Program-made: the position numbers and the translations under genes
Notes under the pieces: model-generated
What the model was told of the DNA's origin: nothing
Database searches by the model: none
What the model saw: only the letters and a program-made list of their open reading frames with translations
Shown here: positions 1 through 7,868 of the stretch, in pieces
Layout: every line of letters starts with the position of its first letter
Numbering within the stretch: position 1 is the stretch's first letter
DNA from: an uncultured Clostridia bacterium
GTDB lineage: Bacteria > Bacillota > Clostridia > Oscillospirales > Acutalibacteraceae
DNA length: 42,896 bases
Direction: 5' to 3'
Assembly: GCA_947627345.1 (NCBI GenBank)
Contig: CANQVS010000019.1
Span: 1 to 42,896 of the forward strand

Positions 1-671
1 CGACAACACCCTCTGAATCGACTAATCCGACTGAAAGTGTTACATCGACAGAGCCTTATGAAAGCTCATCATCAACTGCCCCGAGCGAAAGCACGACTGT
101 AACAGGGCCGTCGGCTACAACCGAGTCTACAGAAAACACCACCGCGACCGAGCCGTCCGCTACAACAAATCCGACTGAAAACACCACCGCGACCGAGCCG
201 TCTGAAATTACTCCTAAGCCCGCGAAAACAACAGTTACTCTCAAAAAATCCTCCGATACTGTTTATGTAAAGGGTACAGCGCAAATCAAAGCGACAGTTA
301 AAAACGGCAAAGGAAAAACAACCTATAAAACAAGCAACAAAAAGGTTGCAAAGGTAAATTCAAGCGGAAAGGTAACGGGCGTTAAGAAAGGCACGGCTAC
401 AATTACCGTAACCAACAACGGCGTGTCAAAGAAGTTTAAAATAACCGTAAAAAATCCTAAGCTTAACAAAACCAAAAAGTCATTGAAAAAAGGAAAATCC
501 TTTAAGTTAAGTATTAAAGGAAAGGTAGGAAATGCAAAGTTTACCTCAAGCAACAAAAAGGTTGCGACCGTCAGCAAAAAGGGTAACATTAAAGCCAAGA
601 AGAAAGGCAAAGCCACAATTACCGTAAAGACAAACGGTATGAAACTTAAATGCAAAATTAAGGTTAAATAA
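1..671 (+). CDS. Surface protein C-terminus: Ser/Thr/Pro/Glu linker plus two BIG2-like domains (5' partial)
   Basis: The reading frame is open from base 3 to the stop at 669-671 and enters from outside the window. About 75 residues of low-complexity T/S/P/E linker come first, with a near-repeat built on ENTTATEPS. Two Lys-rich bacterial Ig-like domains (BIG2 type) follow: about residues 78-150 and 151-222, each with the pattern YKTSNKKVAKV...GKVTGVKKGTATITV or FTSSNKKVATV...GNIKAKKKGKATITV. BIG2 domains are extracellular adhesion or spacer modules in cell-wall and secreted proteins. The catalytic or binding part lies upstream and cannot be seen, so the role is unknown. There is no LPXTG-type anchor at the C-terminus; the protein ends KCKIKVK. 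The gene is followed by a strong hairpin at 691-723. Confidence 0.85.
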   Translation, partial: TTPSESTNPTESVTSTEPYESSSSTAPSESTTVTGPSATTESTENTTATEPSATTNPTENTTATEPSEITPKPAKTTVTLKKSSDTVYVKGTAQIKATVKNGKGKTTYKTSNKKVAKVNSSGKVTGVKKGTATITVTNNGVSKKFKITVKNPKLNKTKKSLKKGKSFKLSIKGKVGNAKFTSSNKKVATVSKKGNIKAKKKGKATITVKTNGMKLKCKIKVK

Positions 672-690
672 AATCAAAATGGATTATGAA

Positions 691-724
691 AACCGCCCTG
701 AATGTCAGACATTCAGGGCGGTTC
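691..724. terminator. Bidirectional terminator hairpin between convergent genes
   Basis: A perfect 15-bp inverted repeat (691-705 / 709-723) has a 3-nt loop. It lies between the stop of the BIG2 protein and the 3' end of the minus-strand anti-sigma gene. On the minus strand the stem is followed by TTTT; the plus-strand tail is T-poor. Confidence 0.75.
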
Positions 725-814
725 CTTGTTAAGCTTAATTTAAGTAATTATGATGTTGTCAATACTCGCGTAAAATTGTTTATTAAATTTGAAGTGCATT
801 ATCAAGCGGAAAAA

Positions 815-1768
815 TTATGCGATAGAGCAGATTACAAAAACGTCCTTATAATCCTTTGCGTTTCTGTACTTTTCAGGAATGCTTTCAAAATCCGATTTGC
901 AAATTTCACTGAATTTTCCGATTGTTGTATCAAGCTTTATATCTTGCGACTGTTTTGTACCGTCCTTAAATTTTATTGTACAGTGAATTACTTCGTTTTT
1001 GAGCAATTTATCAATACATAACTTTTGCGCTTTGAGAAATTCATCCTTACCGTTGAGATTAAAAAGCTGATTTTTATGTTCCTTTAAATATTTTTGTTCA
1101 GCCTCGTTAAGACGTGTGCTGTTGCCGACAATAGAGATAGATGAACCCTCAGGAAGCTGATTGTCATAATCTAAAGTAATTGAGGAGTAGTGTTTGCAGT
1201 TGTAATTTTGAGAGGGGTCGTATTTGATTTCGGCTTTTTTATTTTCATTGTCAATGTATTTTTTATCCTTGGCAGTATAGGATATGCTCTCGGGCGTGTT
1301 GTTTACCTTATTGTTTTTTTTGCCGTATATTACGGGATTATTATTTTTATAATAGCTTACTGACAAAGCTCCGCTGTCTACCGAGTAGGAAACAGTGTCT
1401 ATATTCTGACCTTTGCATAAAACAGGAAGGTCAAGACAATAGCTGATTTCGTCATTATCACCTTCGCCGTAGCTAAACCCGTTTTCTCCGCTTGTGCTTA
1501 TTTTAGCGGAATTATCTTTAGTGATTTCCGCAGCGTTAACAGTCATCACAAAAGAGTTTTTTGGTGATAAGGTGTTATAGCCGATTACCCCTCCTATTGC
1601 TAAAACAGCAGTGAGCGAGGCGGCAATTACGCCCTTGAATTTGAATTTTTTCATATTAATAATTTTCTCCTTTTTGTCAAATCTCCTGGCGGTATCGAGC
1701 ATTTTATTCACCGCTCTGTCAGGAGCCTTTATGCTGTCAACCGCGTCTGTGTAAATGTTTTTACTCAT
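815..1768 (-). CDS. Putative membrane anti-sigma factor paired with the ECF sigma factor at 1761-2243
   Basis: 317 aa. The N-terminus is cytoplasmic and includes the DSIKAPDRAV segment often seen at the start of clostridial anti-sigma proteins. One membrane segment follows (about 45-65, FKGVIAASLTAVLAIGGVIGY), then an exported C-terminal domain of about 250 aa with no recognised fold. The ATG at 1768 is chosen over the upstream in-frame ATG at 1789 because AAGGAGG at 1777-1783 sits 8 nt before it. It overlaps the sigma stop as ATGAGTAA, an 8-base overlap that implies translational coupling. By analogy with other ECF operons it should hold the sigma factor at the membrane until an envelope signal arrives. 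The role is inferred from position and topology; the ectodomain is not assigned. Confidence 0.7.
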   Translation of the reverse strand: MSKNIYTDAVDSIKAPDRAVNKMLDTARRFDKKEKIINMKKFKFKGVIAASLTAVLAIGGVIGYNTLSPKNSFVMTVNAAEITKDNSAKISTSGENGFSYGEGDNDEISYCLDLPVLCKGQNIDTVSYSVDSGALSVSYYKNNNPVIYGKKNNKVNNTPESISYTAKDKKYIDNENKKAEIKYDPSQNYNCKHYSSITLDYDNQLPEGSSISIVGNSTRLNEAEQKYLKEHKNQLFNLNGKDEFLKAQKLCIDKLLKNEVIHCTIKFKDGTKQSQDIKLDTTIGKFSEICKSDFESIPEKYRNAKDYKDVFVICSIA

Positions 1769-2243
1769 TATTATATCCTCCTTCGACAAGTATGTTTTTT
1801 AATTTTATGCGTGCGCGTCTGAGCGTCGAGCTGACGGTATTGGTTTTTTTATTAAGTATCCGCGCAATTTCAGCTATTGTATAGGATTCATAGTAATAAA
1901 GGTAAATTATATTTCTGTCAGTTTTAGGCAGCTGCCATATTTCTTCCATAACACTCCTGTGTTGTGGCGCCTCAAGGTGCAGGTAATCATCAAGGCTTTC
2001 ACGTCGGCTTTGCCAAACAAGACGGCGAAAGCTGTTGCATTTATTTATTGTAACTCTGATAAGCCAGAATTTTATATAACTGCTATCCTTTTCGTGAGGA
2101 CATTTTGTTAAAAGTTCAATGCAGACCTCCTGCATTATATCCTCGGCGTCTGCCGTGTTTTTCAGATTATGTACTGCTATGCGGTAAATCATATCTGAAT
2201 ACTCTCTTATTAATTGTTCAGCTTTTTCGGTACCGATTTTCAT
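1761..2243 (-). CDS. RNA polymerase sigma factor, ECF subfamily
   Basis: 160 aa, the normal size for an ECF sigma factor with only regions 2 and 4. Region 2 (about 8-75) has YRIAVHNLKNTADAEDIMQEVCIELL; region 4 (about 100-152) has the helix-turn-helix YTIAEIARILNKKTNTVSSTLRRAR. The ATG at 2243 follows an excellent ribosome binding site (AAAGGAGGT, 2251-2259). Its 3' end overlaps the anti-sigma start by 8 nt. A TGAAAC hexamer on the minus strand (2380-2385) could be part of a self-recognised ECF promoter, but that is speculation. Confidence 0.92.
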   Translation of the reverse strand: MKIGTEKAEQLIREYSDMIYRIAVHNLKNTADAEDIMQEVCIELLTKCPHEKDSSYIKFWLIRVTINKCNSFRRLVWQSRRESLDDYLHLEAPQHRSVMEEIWQLPKTDRNIIYLYYYESYTIAEIARILNKKTNTVSSTLRRARIKLKNILVEGGYNNE

Positions 2244-2410
2244 TTTGATTACCTCCTTTCACCTATAACTCGTTTTAGGGGTGTGATTTTCGTGCAAAAA
2301 TTTGGAATTTTTTTAAATTCAGGGTACAAGATTCAAAAAATACCATATAAACAGTTTTCATAAAACTATTGTAACTACGGTTTCAGAATATAAGAAAAAC
2401 GGTCGGATAA

Positions 2411-2449
2411 AAAGCTTTATGCCCCTTAAAACGGGGCATAAGCGTTTTT
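2411..2449 (-). terminator. Rho-independent terminator of trxA-trxB
   Basis: The inverted repeat TTATGCCCC / GGGGCATAA (2417-2425 / 2433-2441) has short GC extensions and a CTTTTT run on the minus strand. It lies 45 nt beyond the trxB stop. Confidence 0.85.
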
Positions 2450-2486
2450 GTATCCAACCTGTTCTGAATACTGATATAATTTTATG

Positions 2487-3383
2487 TTATTTCTCTGAAT
2501 TAAAATAATCCTCAACGCTTTTTACAGCGTTTGCGCCGTCGGCTACGGCTGTGCATATCTGGCGCAACCGTTTTGTTCGTATATCTCCCGCGACAAAAAT
2601 TCCGTCGCAAGAGGTTTTACAGCTCTCGTCCGCTTTGATAAATCCGTTTTCCGTTTCGACAATTCCGCCGAGTAATGCGGAATTTGCTTCGTTTCCGACA
2701 GCTATAAAAACTCCGTCAGCCTTGAGTTCCTTTCCGTCCTTGAATTTAAGCTTTTCTACCTTGTTCTCTCCGATAATCTCATCAACTTCCGTGTTGTAAA
2801 GGATATTGATTTTCTCGTTTTTTACGACTCTTTCCTGAAGATATTTCGCTCCGCGGAATTTATCACGCCTGTGAATCAGGTTAACCTCACTGCAAATATT
2901 CGCAAGATACAGAGCGTCTTCAAGCGCGACGTCGCCTCCGCCGACAACCGCGACAGGCTTGTTTCTGAAAAAGTTTCCGTCGCAGGTCGCGCAGTAGCTT
3001 ACACCTTTTCCGATGAGCTTTTCCTCGCCCTTAACGCCGAGCTTGCGCGGGGTTGAACCTGTCGCAAAAATGATTGTTTTAGTATCAAAACTGCCCTTTT
3101 TACATTCAAGCGTGAAACCGCCGTCAAATTTTTTTATTGAGATAATTTCATCGTTAATAAATTCGGCTCCCGATTTTTCCGCGTGTTTTCTGAATGTCTG
3201 ACCGAGAGTGAAACCGTCCGCACTTTCAAAGCCGAGATAGTTGTTTATATCATAGCTGTTTAAAACCTGTCCGCCCGACATAGGAAGTTTTTCAATTACC
3301 GCAAAATCAAGTTTTGAGTTTGACGCGTAAACGGCCGCCGAAAGTCCCGCGGGACCGCTTCCCGCTATAATTAAATCCCTCAT
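2487..3383 (-). CDS. trxB: Thioredoxin-disulfide reductase
   Basis: 298 aa, a slightly short but normal bacterial low-Mr thioredoxin reductase. It moves electrons from NADPH through FAD and a redox-active disulfide to thioredoxin. Visible motifs: FAD-binding GSGPAGLSAA (8-17), redox CATC (131-134), NADPH-binding GGGDVALEDA (148-157) with HRRDKFR (171-177), and the C-terminal FAD motif GIFVAGDIRTKRLRQI. The HRRxxxR motif is the usual NADPH 2'-phosphate binding signature. The start overlaps the trxA stop by one base (TAATG), so translation is probably coupled. It forms a complete cytoplasmic disulfide-reducing system with trxA. Confidence 0.96.
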   Translation of the reverse strand: MRDLIIAGSGPAGLSAAVYASNSKLDFAVIEKLPMSGGQVLNSYDINNYLGFESADGFTLGQTFRKHAEKSGAEFINDEIISIKKFDGGFTLECKKGSFDTKTIIFATGSTPRKLGVKGEEKLIGKGVSYCATCDGNFFRNKPVAVVGGGDVALEDALYLANICSEVNLIHRRDKFRGAKYLQERVVKNEKINILYNTEVDEIIGENKVEKLKFKDGKELKADGVFIAVGNEANSALLGGIVETENGFIKADESCKTSCDGIFVAGDIRTKRLRQICTAVADGANAVKSVEDYFNSEK

Positions 3384-3697
3384 TATAACGCTTTCTCAAC
3401 TAACTCTTTGATGTCGTCCTCTGAAATTACTCCGACAGACTGCTCGACGATTTCTCCGCCTTTAAAAACAATGAGTGTGGGAATACTCATAATTCCGTAT
3501 TCTCTCGCAAGCTCGCTTTCCTCGTCTACGTTAACCTTATAAAAATCAACGTCCACAACCTGTTCGCTTACGCTGTCAACAGCAGGAGAAAGCATTTTGC
3601 AGGGACCGCACCATTCCGCCCAAAAGTCAACAAGTACCGGCTTGGAGCTGTCGATAACCTTTTCATCAAATTCCTGCGTTGTAATATCTTTTACCAT
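3383..3697 (-). CDS. trxA: Thioredoxin
   Basis: 104 aa, a full-length thioredoxin fold. The classical active site WCGPC lies at 29-33, the cis-proline region is MSIPTLIVFKGG, and the N-terminus matches the family. It reduces protein disulfides and is itself reduced by the TrxB encoded next to it. The start at 3697 follows AGAGGTG with 6 nt spacing. A good sigma-A promoter lies upstream (3768-3795). Confidence 0.97.
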   Translation of the reverse strand: MVKDITTQEFDEKVIDSSKPVLVDFWAEWCGPCKMLSPAVDSVSEQVVDVDFYKVNVDEESELAREYGIMSIPTLIVFKGGEIVEQSVGVISEDDIKELVEKAL

Positions 3698-3767
3698 TTT
3701 TTACACCTCTGTGAAAATTTATTTTAAACTGTTTTGCATTCACTTTTATGTGCGCCCGCTTTCTTGT

Positions 3768-3795
3768 ATTCTATCATATTATTTGCTCTTGTCAA
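3768..3795 (-). promoter_or_regulatory. Sigma-A promoter for trxA-trxB
   Basis: On the minus strand TTGACA (3790-3795) is followed after 16 bp by TAGAAT (3768-3773). The predicted leader to the trxA ATG is about 64 nt. Confidence 0.75.
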
Positions 3796-4035
3796 GAATT
3801 AATGCGCGAGGATTAAGCTTAATTTATAATGATGTAGAACATAGATATATAAGAATTGTTAAAAAATAAAAAAGGGCAAAGCAAAACCTTTTAATGGCGT
3901 TACTTTACCTTTGATACACATTTTATCATGCGTCTTGTGTGACTATCTTTCGTAAGGATAGATATATTTATTTATAAACAAGATTTAAGAAAAAAATAAA
4001 TACATTTCTATTATTTTTGGTTATGTTTTTTCAAC

Positions 4036-4069
4036 AAAAAAGAAGTGTAATAAATTACACTTCTTTTTT
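4036..4069. terminator. Isolated bidirectional terminator-like hairpin
   Basis: A 16-bp inverted repeat (4036-4051 / 4054-4069) has GAAGTGTAAT at its core and runs of A on the left and T on the right, so it can terminate on either strand. No gene ends next to it. Confidence 0.6.
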
Positions 4070-4301
4070 TATTGCAAAAGCTTTAAAAATATAAAAATAC
4101 CAAATAGTGTTACAAGTATAAGCGATTGGGCATTTTTAAAAAGAGGATAAGTAGTATTTTCCTACAAAACTAAAGGAATGTGTTTATCTAATATTTATAA
4201 GGAGTAAAAAAACATTAGAATTAACTGCATCTATATATTACATTATGAAAAAGTCAATAGATTTTCCATTGTGCAACCTGTATAAATTTAGATATAAAAA
4301 A

Positions 4302-4330
4302 TAGTTATATAGCACAAGACTATATAACTA
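4302..4330 (-). terminator. Second (distal) terminator-like hairpin of the transketolase operon
   Basis: An 11-bp perfect inverted repeat TAGTTATATAG / CTATATAACTA has a 7-nt loop and an ATTTTTTAT tail on the minus strand. It sits directly behind the stronger terminator at 4334-4369, giving a tandem arrangement. Confidence 0.5.
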
Positions 4331-4333
4331 TTA

Positions 4334-4369
4334 TAAAAAAACAACCCCGCTCTTTAAAAAGCGAGGTTG
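4334..4369 (-). terminator. Rho-independent terminator of the transketolase operon
   Basis: On the minus strand the stem CAACCTCGCT / AGCGGGGTTG (one G-U pair) is followed directly by seven T. It lies 24 nt beyond the stop of the C-terminal transketolase subunit. Confidence 0.88.
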
Positions 4370-4392
4370 AATGCAGGTTGTTGATAATTATT

Positions 4393-5334
4393 TTATTTTA
4401 CAGTCTGTCTTATAACATTTCCGATATTTTTCTCGGTAAGTCCGAATTTTTCCAAAAGTTCCCACGCGGGACCGCTGTAGCCGAATCTGTCATTAACGCC
4501 TATCCTTGTTACCTTAACGGGACACTCACTGCTTGTAACCTCGCAAACCGCGTCCGCAAGTCCGCCGATAATATTATGCTCCTCAACGGTAATAATCTGT
4601 TTACATTCTTTAGCCGCTTTAATGACAATTTCTCTGTCGATAGGCTTAATTGTGTGAATGTTTATAAGACGCGCTTTAATTCCCTCGCTTTCAAGCGCGA
4701 GCACAGCTTTTCTTGCCTCGTTAACCACAAGCCCAGACGCGATAACCGCAACATCGTTACCCTCGTGCAGAGTGATTCCTTTTCCGAGTTCAAATTTATA
4801 GGTTTCGGGGTCGTTAAAGCTGTCTATAGCAAGACGTCCCAGACGTATGTAAACAGGTCCTATATGATTAACCGCCGCCTTGGTCGCCTCCATCATCTCA
4901 AAGTGGTCGGCAGGATTTAAAACGGTCATTCCCGGAAGTGTGCGCATAAGCGCAATATCTTCAAGGCATTGGTGAGTTGCGCCGTCCTCGCCCGTAGAAA
5001 TGCCGGCGTGCGAACCTGCGATTTTTACGTTGAGATTAGGATACGCAACGGAGTTTCTGATTTGCTCGTATGCACGTCCTGTTGAAAACATTGCAAATGA
5101 CGCCGCTACAGGGATTTTACCGGCAGTTGCCAAGCCCGCGGCAACGCCAATCATATTTGCCTCCGAGATACCGCAGTCAAAAAAGCGTTGCGGAAATTCC
5201 TTTTGGAAGATTGAAGTCTTTGTCGCCGCCGCGAGGTCCGCGTCAAGAACGACAATGTCGTTATTCGTTTTTGCCATTTCGCAAAGAGCCATACCGAAGC
5301 TTTCGCGTGTTGCCTTACAAACTGCATTCGCCAT
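4393..5334 (-). CDS. Transketolase, C-terminal subunit
   Basis: 313 aa. It covers the pyrimidine-binding and C-terminal domains of a transketolase split into two polypeptides. Visible: the catalytic Glu region FFDCGISEANMIGVAAGLA (E58), the substrate loop GEDGATHQCLEDIALMR, and the C-terminal IITVEEHNIIGGLADAV segment. With the N-terminal subunit it makes the TPP enzyme that transfers two-carbon ketol units in the non-oxidative pentose phosphate pathway. The start overlaps the partner's stop by one base (TAATG), which suits equal synthesis of the two halves. Split transketolases are common in clostridia and archaea, so this is not a frameshift. Confidence 0.93.
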   Translation of the reverse strand: MANAVCKATRESFGMALCEMAKTNNDIVVLDADLAAATKTSIFQKEFPQRFFDCGISEANMIGVAAGLATAGKIPVAASFAMFSTGRAYEQIRNSVAYPNLNVKIAGSHAGISTGEDGATHQCLEDIALMRTLPGMTVLNPADHFEMMEATKAAVNHIGPVYIRLGRLAIDSFNDPETYKFELGKGITLHEGNDVAVIASGLVVNEARKAVLALESEGIKARLINIHTIKPIDREIVIKAAKECKQIITVEEHNIIGGLADAVCEVTSSECPVKVTRIGVNDRFGYSGPAWELLEKFGLTEKNIGNVIRQTVK

Positions 5335-6176
5335 TATACTTCAGCCTCCAATCCTGCGATTTCATCTTCAAGCTCTTTAACAGCTATCTTGAACTCCTCA
5401 TCGTTGCAGGCCTTTCCGTGCCAGCCCAACTGATTTTCCATAAAGCTTACGCCCTTGCCCTTAACTGTTTTCATAAGAATAGCGAAGGGCTTGCCCTTTG
5501 TATTTTTTGCTTTATTAAGAGCGTCGGCGATTTCGTCAAAGCTGTGACCGTCAATTTTTGCTACCTCAAAACCGAACGATTCAAATTTTCTGTCGAGAGG
5601 TTCAATTCCCGCGACCTCCTCAACGGTACCGTCGATTTGAAGTCCGTTTTGGTCAACTATTACAACAAGGTTGTCAAGGTTGTTATGAGAAGCAAACATC
5701 AAAGCCTCCCAAACCTGACCTTCCTCGCACTCTCCGTCGCCGAGGACGGTATATACGCGATAGTCCTTTTTATCGAGTTTAGCCGCGAGCGCCATTCCGC
5801 ACGCCGCCGAAATTCCCTGGCCGAGAGAACCTGAGCTCATATCAATACCCGGAGTTCCCTTCATATCGGGGTGACCCTGAAGCATTGCTCCAACGTGACG
5901 CAGAGATTTAAGCTCGTCCCAGTCAAAATAACCTTTAAGAGCCAAGACCGCGTAAAGGCTCGGACAACAATGACCCTTAGAAAGTACAAAACGGTCTCTG
6001 TCGTCCATATCGGGATTTTTAGGATCTACGTTCATTTCCCTGAAATACAGATAGGTAAAAATATCCGCTGCGGAAAGTGAACCGCCCGGATGTCCTGACT
6101 TAGCGTGATAAGTACCTATTATTGCACCGAGTCTTGCCTTGGCGGCAAGAATTTTTAACTGTGCGTTACCATCCAT
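5334..6176 (-). CDS. Transketolase, N-terminal subunit
   Basis: 280 aa. It carries the TPP diphosphate-binding domain: SGHPGGSLSAADI (27-39), DRFVLSKGH (61-69), GDGECEEGQVWEAL (146-159) and the metal ligand VDQNGLQIDG. It acts only with the C-terminal subunit encoded directly downstream. The start at 6176 follows AGGAGG (6185-6190) with good spacing. The gene is first in a two-gene operon that ends in tandem terminators. Confidence 0.93.
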   Translation of the reverse strand: MDGNAQLKILAAKARLGAIIGTYHAKSGHPGGSLSAADIFTYLYFREMNVDPKNPDMDDRDRFVLSKGHCCPSLYAVLALKGYFDWDELKSLRHVGAMLQGHPDMKGTPGIDMSSGSLGQGISAACGMALAAKLDKKDYRVYTVLGDGECEEGQVWEALMFASHNNLDNLVVIVDQNGLQIDGTVEEVAGIEPLDRKFESFGFEVAKIDGHSFDEIADALNKAKNTKGKPFAILMKTVKGKGVSFMENQLGWHGKACNDEEFKIAVKELEDEIAGLEAEV

Positions 6177-6272
6177 AAAATGATCCTCCTAAGCGTATTT
6201 TGCATACGAATTAATCATAACATACAAAAATTAAGATATTTTTCATTAAAAGAAAAATTTTAAGATTAAGTG

Positions 6273-6301
6273 TTGAAAGTTTAATTATTATGTATTATAC
6301 T
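6273..6301 (+). promoter_or_regulatory. Sigma-A promoter for coaX
   Basis: TTGAAA (6273-6278), a 17-bp spacer and TATACT (6296-6301). The predicted transcript starts at about 6308, which rules out the in-frame ATG at 6307 as the start of coaX. Confidence 0.75.
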
Positions 6302-6348
6302 ATAATATGGATAGTTTTAAGAATATGGATAGTTTTGAGGTGAGAATG

Positions 6349-7116
6349 ATGTTACTTTGTACCGACGTCGGAAATACAAATATAAAATTTGCCCTTTATG
6401 AAAAGGACAGACAGGTTGTAAAGCTGAGGTTTGCGACTGATTCCAAAAAGACCGACGATGAATTTGCAGTTGAGCTTTTTACTATTTTTCATATAAACAG
6501 CGTTGACGTAAAAAAAATAGACGGCTCAATAATTTCGAGCGTTGTTCCCAAGGTTACCGACTCGCTCGTTAAGGCGATAAAAACCGTTACGAAACAGGAC
6601 TCAATCGTTCTCGGACCCGGCGTTAAATCAGGACTTGACATCAGAATTGACAATCCCTCAACCTTAGGCTCCGATATTGTTGCTATGTGCGTTGCGGTTA
6701 AGGAGATGTATAAATGTCCCGCTGTTATTATCGGTTTGGGTACGGCTACTACAATCGTTTACCTTAACGAAAATAAGTGCTATTGCGGAGGAGCAATCAG
6801 CCCGGGAGTGGGAATATCACTCGACGCTTTGACGAGCAGCGGCGCCCTGCTTCCGAGTACAGATTTAAAATCTCCCAAAAAGGTTATAAATACTAATACC
6901 GAGGACTGTATCAGGAGCGGAATAATTTTCGGCACGGCGAGTATGATTGACGGTATGATAGACCGCTATAGGGATGAAACGGGGAGTGTTTCAACCGTAG
7001 TCGCGACAGGGGGGCTTGCCTATGCAATTGTAAATAATTGCAGGCACGATATTATCATTGACGACGACCTGATACTTGAGGGTCTTAAAATAATTTACAA
7101 CAAAAACAAAAAATAA
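6349..7116 (+). CDS. coaX: Type III pantothenate kinase
   Basis: 255 aa. It phosphorylates pantothenate, the first step of coenzyme A synthesis. ASKHA-fold motifs of CoaX: the phosphate loop MLLCTDVGNTNIKFAL at the N-terminus (D6), NPSTLGSDI, and GLGTATTIVYLNENKCYCGGAISPGVGISLDAL. The start at 6349 is chosen because GAGGTG (6337-6342) is 6 nt away, and because known CoaX proteins begin at this point. Further upstream the ATG at 6307 falls on the transcription start, and the DNA between is a duplicated ATGGATAGTTTT. An S component of an ECF transporter follows, which suggests uptake of the same vitamin. Confidence 0.93.
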   Translation: MLLCTDVGNTNIKFALYEKDRQVVKLRFATDSKKTDDEFAVELFTIFHINSVDVKKIDGSIISSVVPKVTDSLVKAIKTVTKQDSIVLGPGVKSGLDIRIDNPSTLGSDIVAMCVAVKEMYKCPAVIIGLGTATTIVYLNENKCYCGGAISPGVGISLDALTSSGALLPSTDLKSPKKVINTNTEDCIRSGIIFGTASMIDGMIDRYRDETGSVSTVVATGGLAYAIVNNCRHDIIIDDDLILEGLKIIYNKNKK

Positions 7117-7216
7117 ATTCGACATTAATAAGAGTACAAACGAGCGAAAGCTCTTTGTAAATAAATATTGCGCTGTACTTCTATTTGACGGGAGGCGGCA
7201 GCAGGAGGTTTTTATT
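7117..7216 (+). other. Structured intergenic leader between coaX and the ECF S component
   Basis: This 100-nt gap contains a compact hairpin, ACAAA-C-GAGC / GCTC-TTTGT (7136-7158), closed by a GAAA (GNRA) tetraloop. Flanking AGTACA and TGTACT (7133-7138 and 7174-7179) could pair as an outer helix. The AGGAGG ribosome binding site lies at 7204-7209. It does not match a riboswitch class that I can recognise. Confidence 0.4.
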
Positions 7217-7807
7217 ATGTCAAAATCAAACAAAACTTACCGTATGGCAGGACTTGGGATACTGACGGCAATTATAATTGTCCTTCAGATTCTTACAACC
7301 TACTTTCCGGTAAAACCGTTCGCCATCACACTCGCGCTTATTCCGATTGTTATCGGCGCGGCTCTTTACGGAGCTAAAGCAGGTGCCTATTTGGGCGCGG
7401 TTTTCAGCGTAGTCGTAATTGTAATGTGCGTTTTCGGCGTTGATGCAGGCGGAGCTATGGTATGGAACGCAAATCCGTTTCTTTGCGTACTCGTATGTAT
7501 GTTAAAGGGTACGGGAGCAGGATTTGTTTCGGGCTTGGTTTACAATCTTTTGTCAAAGAAAAATGTGATTGTCGGTTCGGCTTGCGCGGCGGTGCTTTCT
7601 CCGATTGTAAACACGGGAATTTTTGTGCTCGGACTGATTTTACTTTTCAAGCCCGTTCTTGAAGCGTGGGCAGGAGGAAGCGACATTATTTATTATGTTG
7701 TAACGGGACTTGTAGGAGTTAATTTCCTCGTTGAACTCGGAGTAAACATTATCCTTGTTCCAGTTGTAGTACAGGTTATAAAGGCTGTAGAAAAATCAAG
7801 AGCATAA
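7217..7807 (+). CDS. ECF transporter S component, probably for pantothenate
   Basis: 196 aa, very hydrophobic with about six membrane segments, the size and topology of a substrate-binding S component of energy-coupling-factor transporters. The N-terminus (YRMAGLGILTAIIIVLQILTTYFPVKPFAITLALIPIVIGAALYGAKAGAYLGAVFSV) fits the PF12822-like group. Substrate: pantothenate is suggested by coaX immediately upstream; biotin is the alternative because birA follows. BioY proteins usually show a different central signature, so pantothenate is favoured, but this is inference. The EcfA/EcfT module is not in the window and is presumably shared. Ribosome binding site AGGAGG at 7204-7209. Confidence 0.75.
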   Translation: MSKSNKTYRMAGLGILTAIIIVLQILTTYFPVKPFAITLALIPIVIGAALYGAKAGAYLGAVFSVVVIVMCVFGVDAGGAMVWNANPFLCVLVCMLKGTGAGFVSGLVYNLLSKKNVIVGSACAAVLSPIVNTGIFVLGLILLFKPVLEAWAGGSDIIYYVVTGLVGVNFLVELGVNIILVPVVVQVIKAVEKSRA

Positions 7808-7868
7808 TTAATTACATAGCGTCAGATTAGTCTGGTTGCTTTCACGAAACAAACAGAGAGTGATTAAA

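Larger units (their letters stand above)
3796..4333. other. Non-coding AT-rich interval with hairpins, no gene recognised
   Basis: About 540 bp lie between the trxA promoter and the transketolase terminators. No credible coding region was found. The interval holds a small imperfect hairpin (3943-3961), an isolated bidirectional terminator-like hairpin (4036-4069) not attached to any visible gene, and an 11-bp inverted repeat (4302-4330). A short minus-strand frame ending near 3850 reads KGKVTPLKGFALPFFIF before a stop but lacks a start and a credible body, so it may be a relic or a dispersed repeat. Confidence 0.5.

Noticed and set aside
5070..5834. Long plus-strand open frame opposite the transketolase genes
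   Set aside because: Antisense shadow of two clear transketolase genes; no start signal and no recognisable domain.
4393..6176. Frameshifted single transketolase gene
   Set aside because: Both halves are complete with own start, and the TAATG overlap matches the normal split transketolase of clostridia.
7217..7807. BioY biotin transporter because birA follows
   Set aside because: The sequence does not look like BioY, and coaX is the nearest upstream gene; pantothenate is favoured but unproven.
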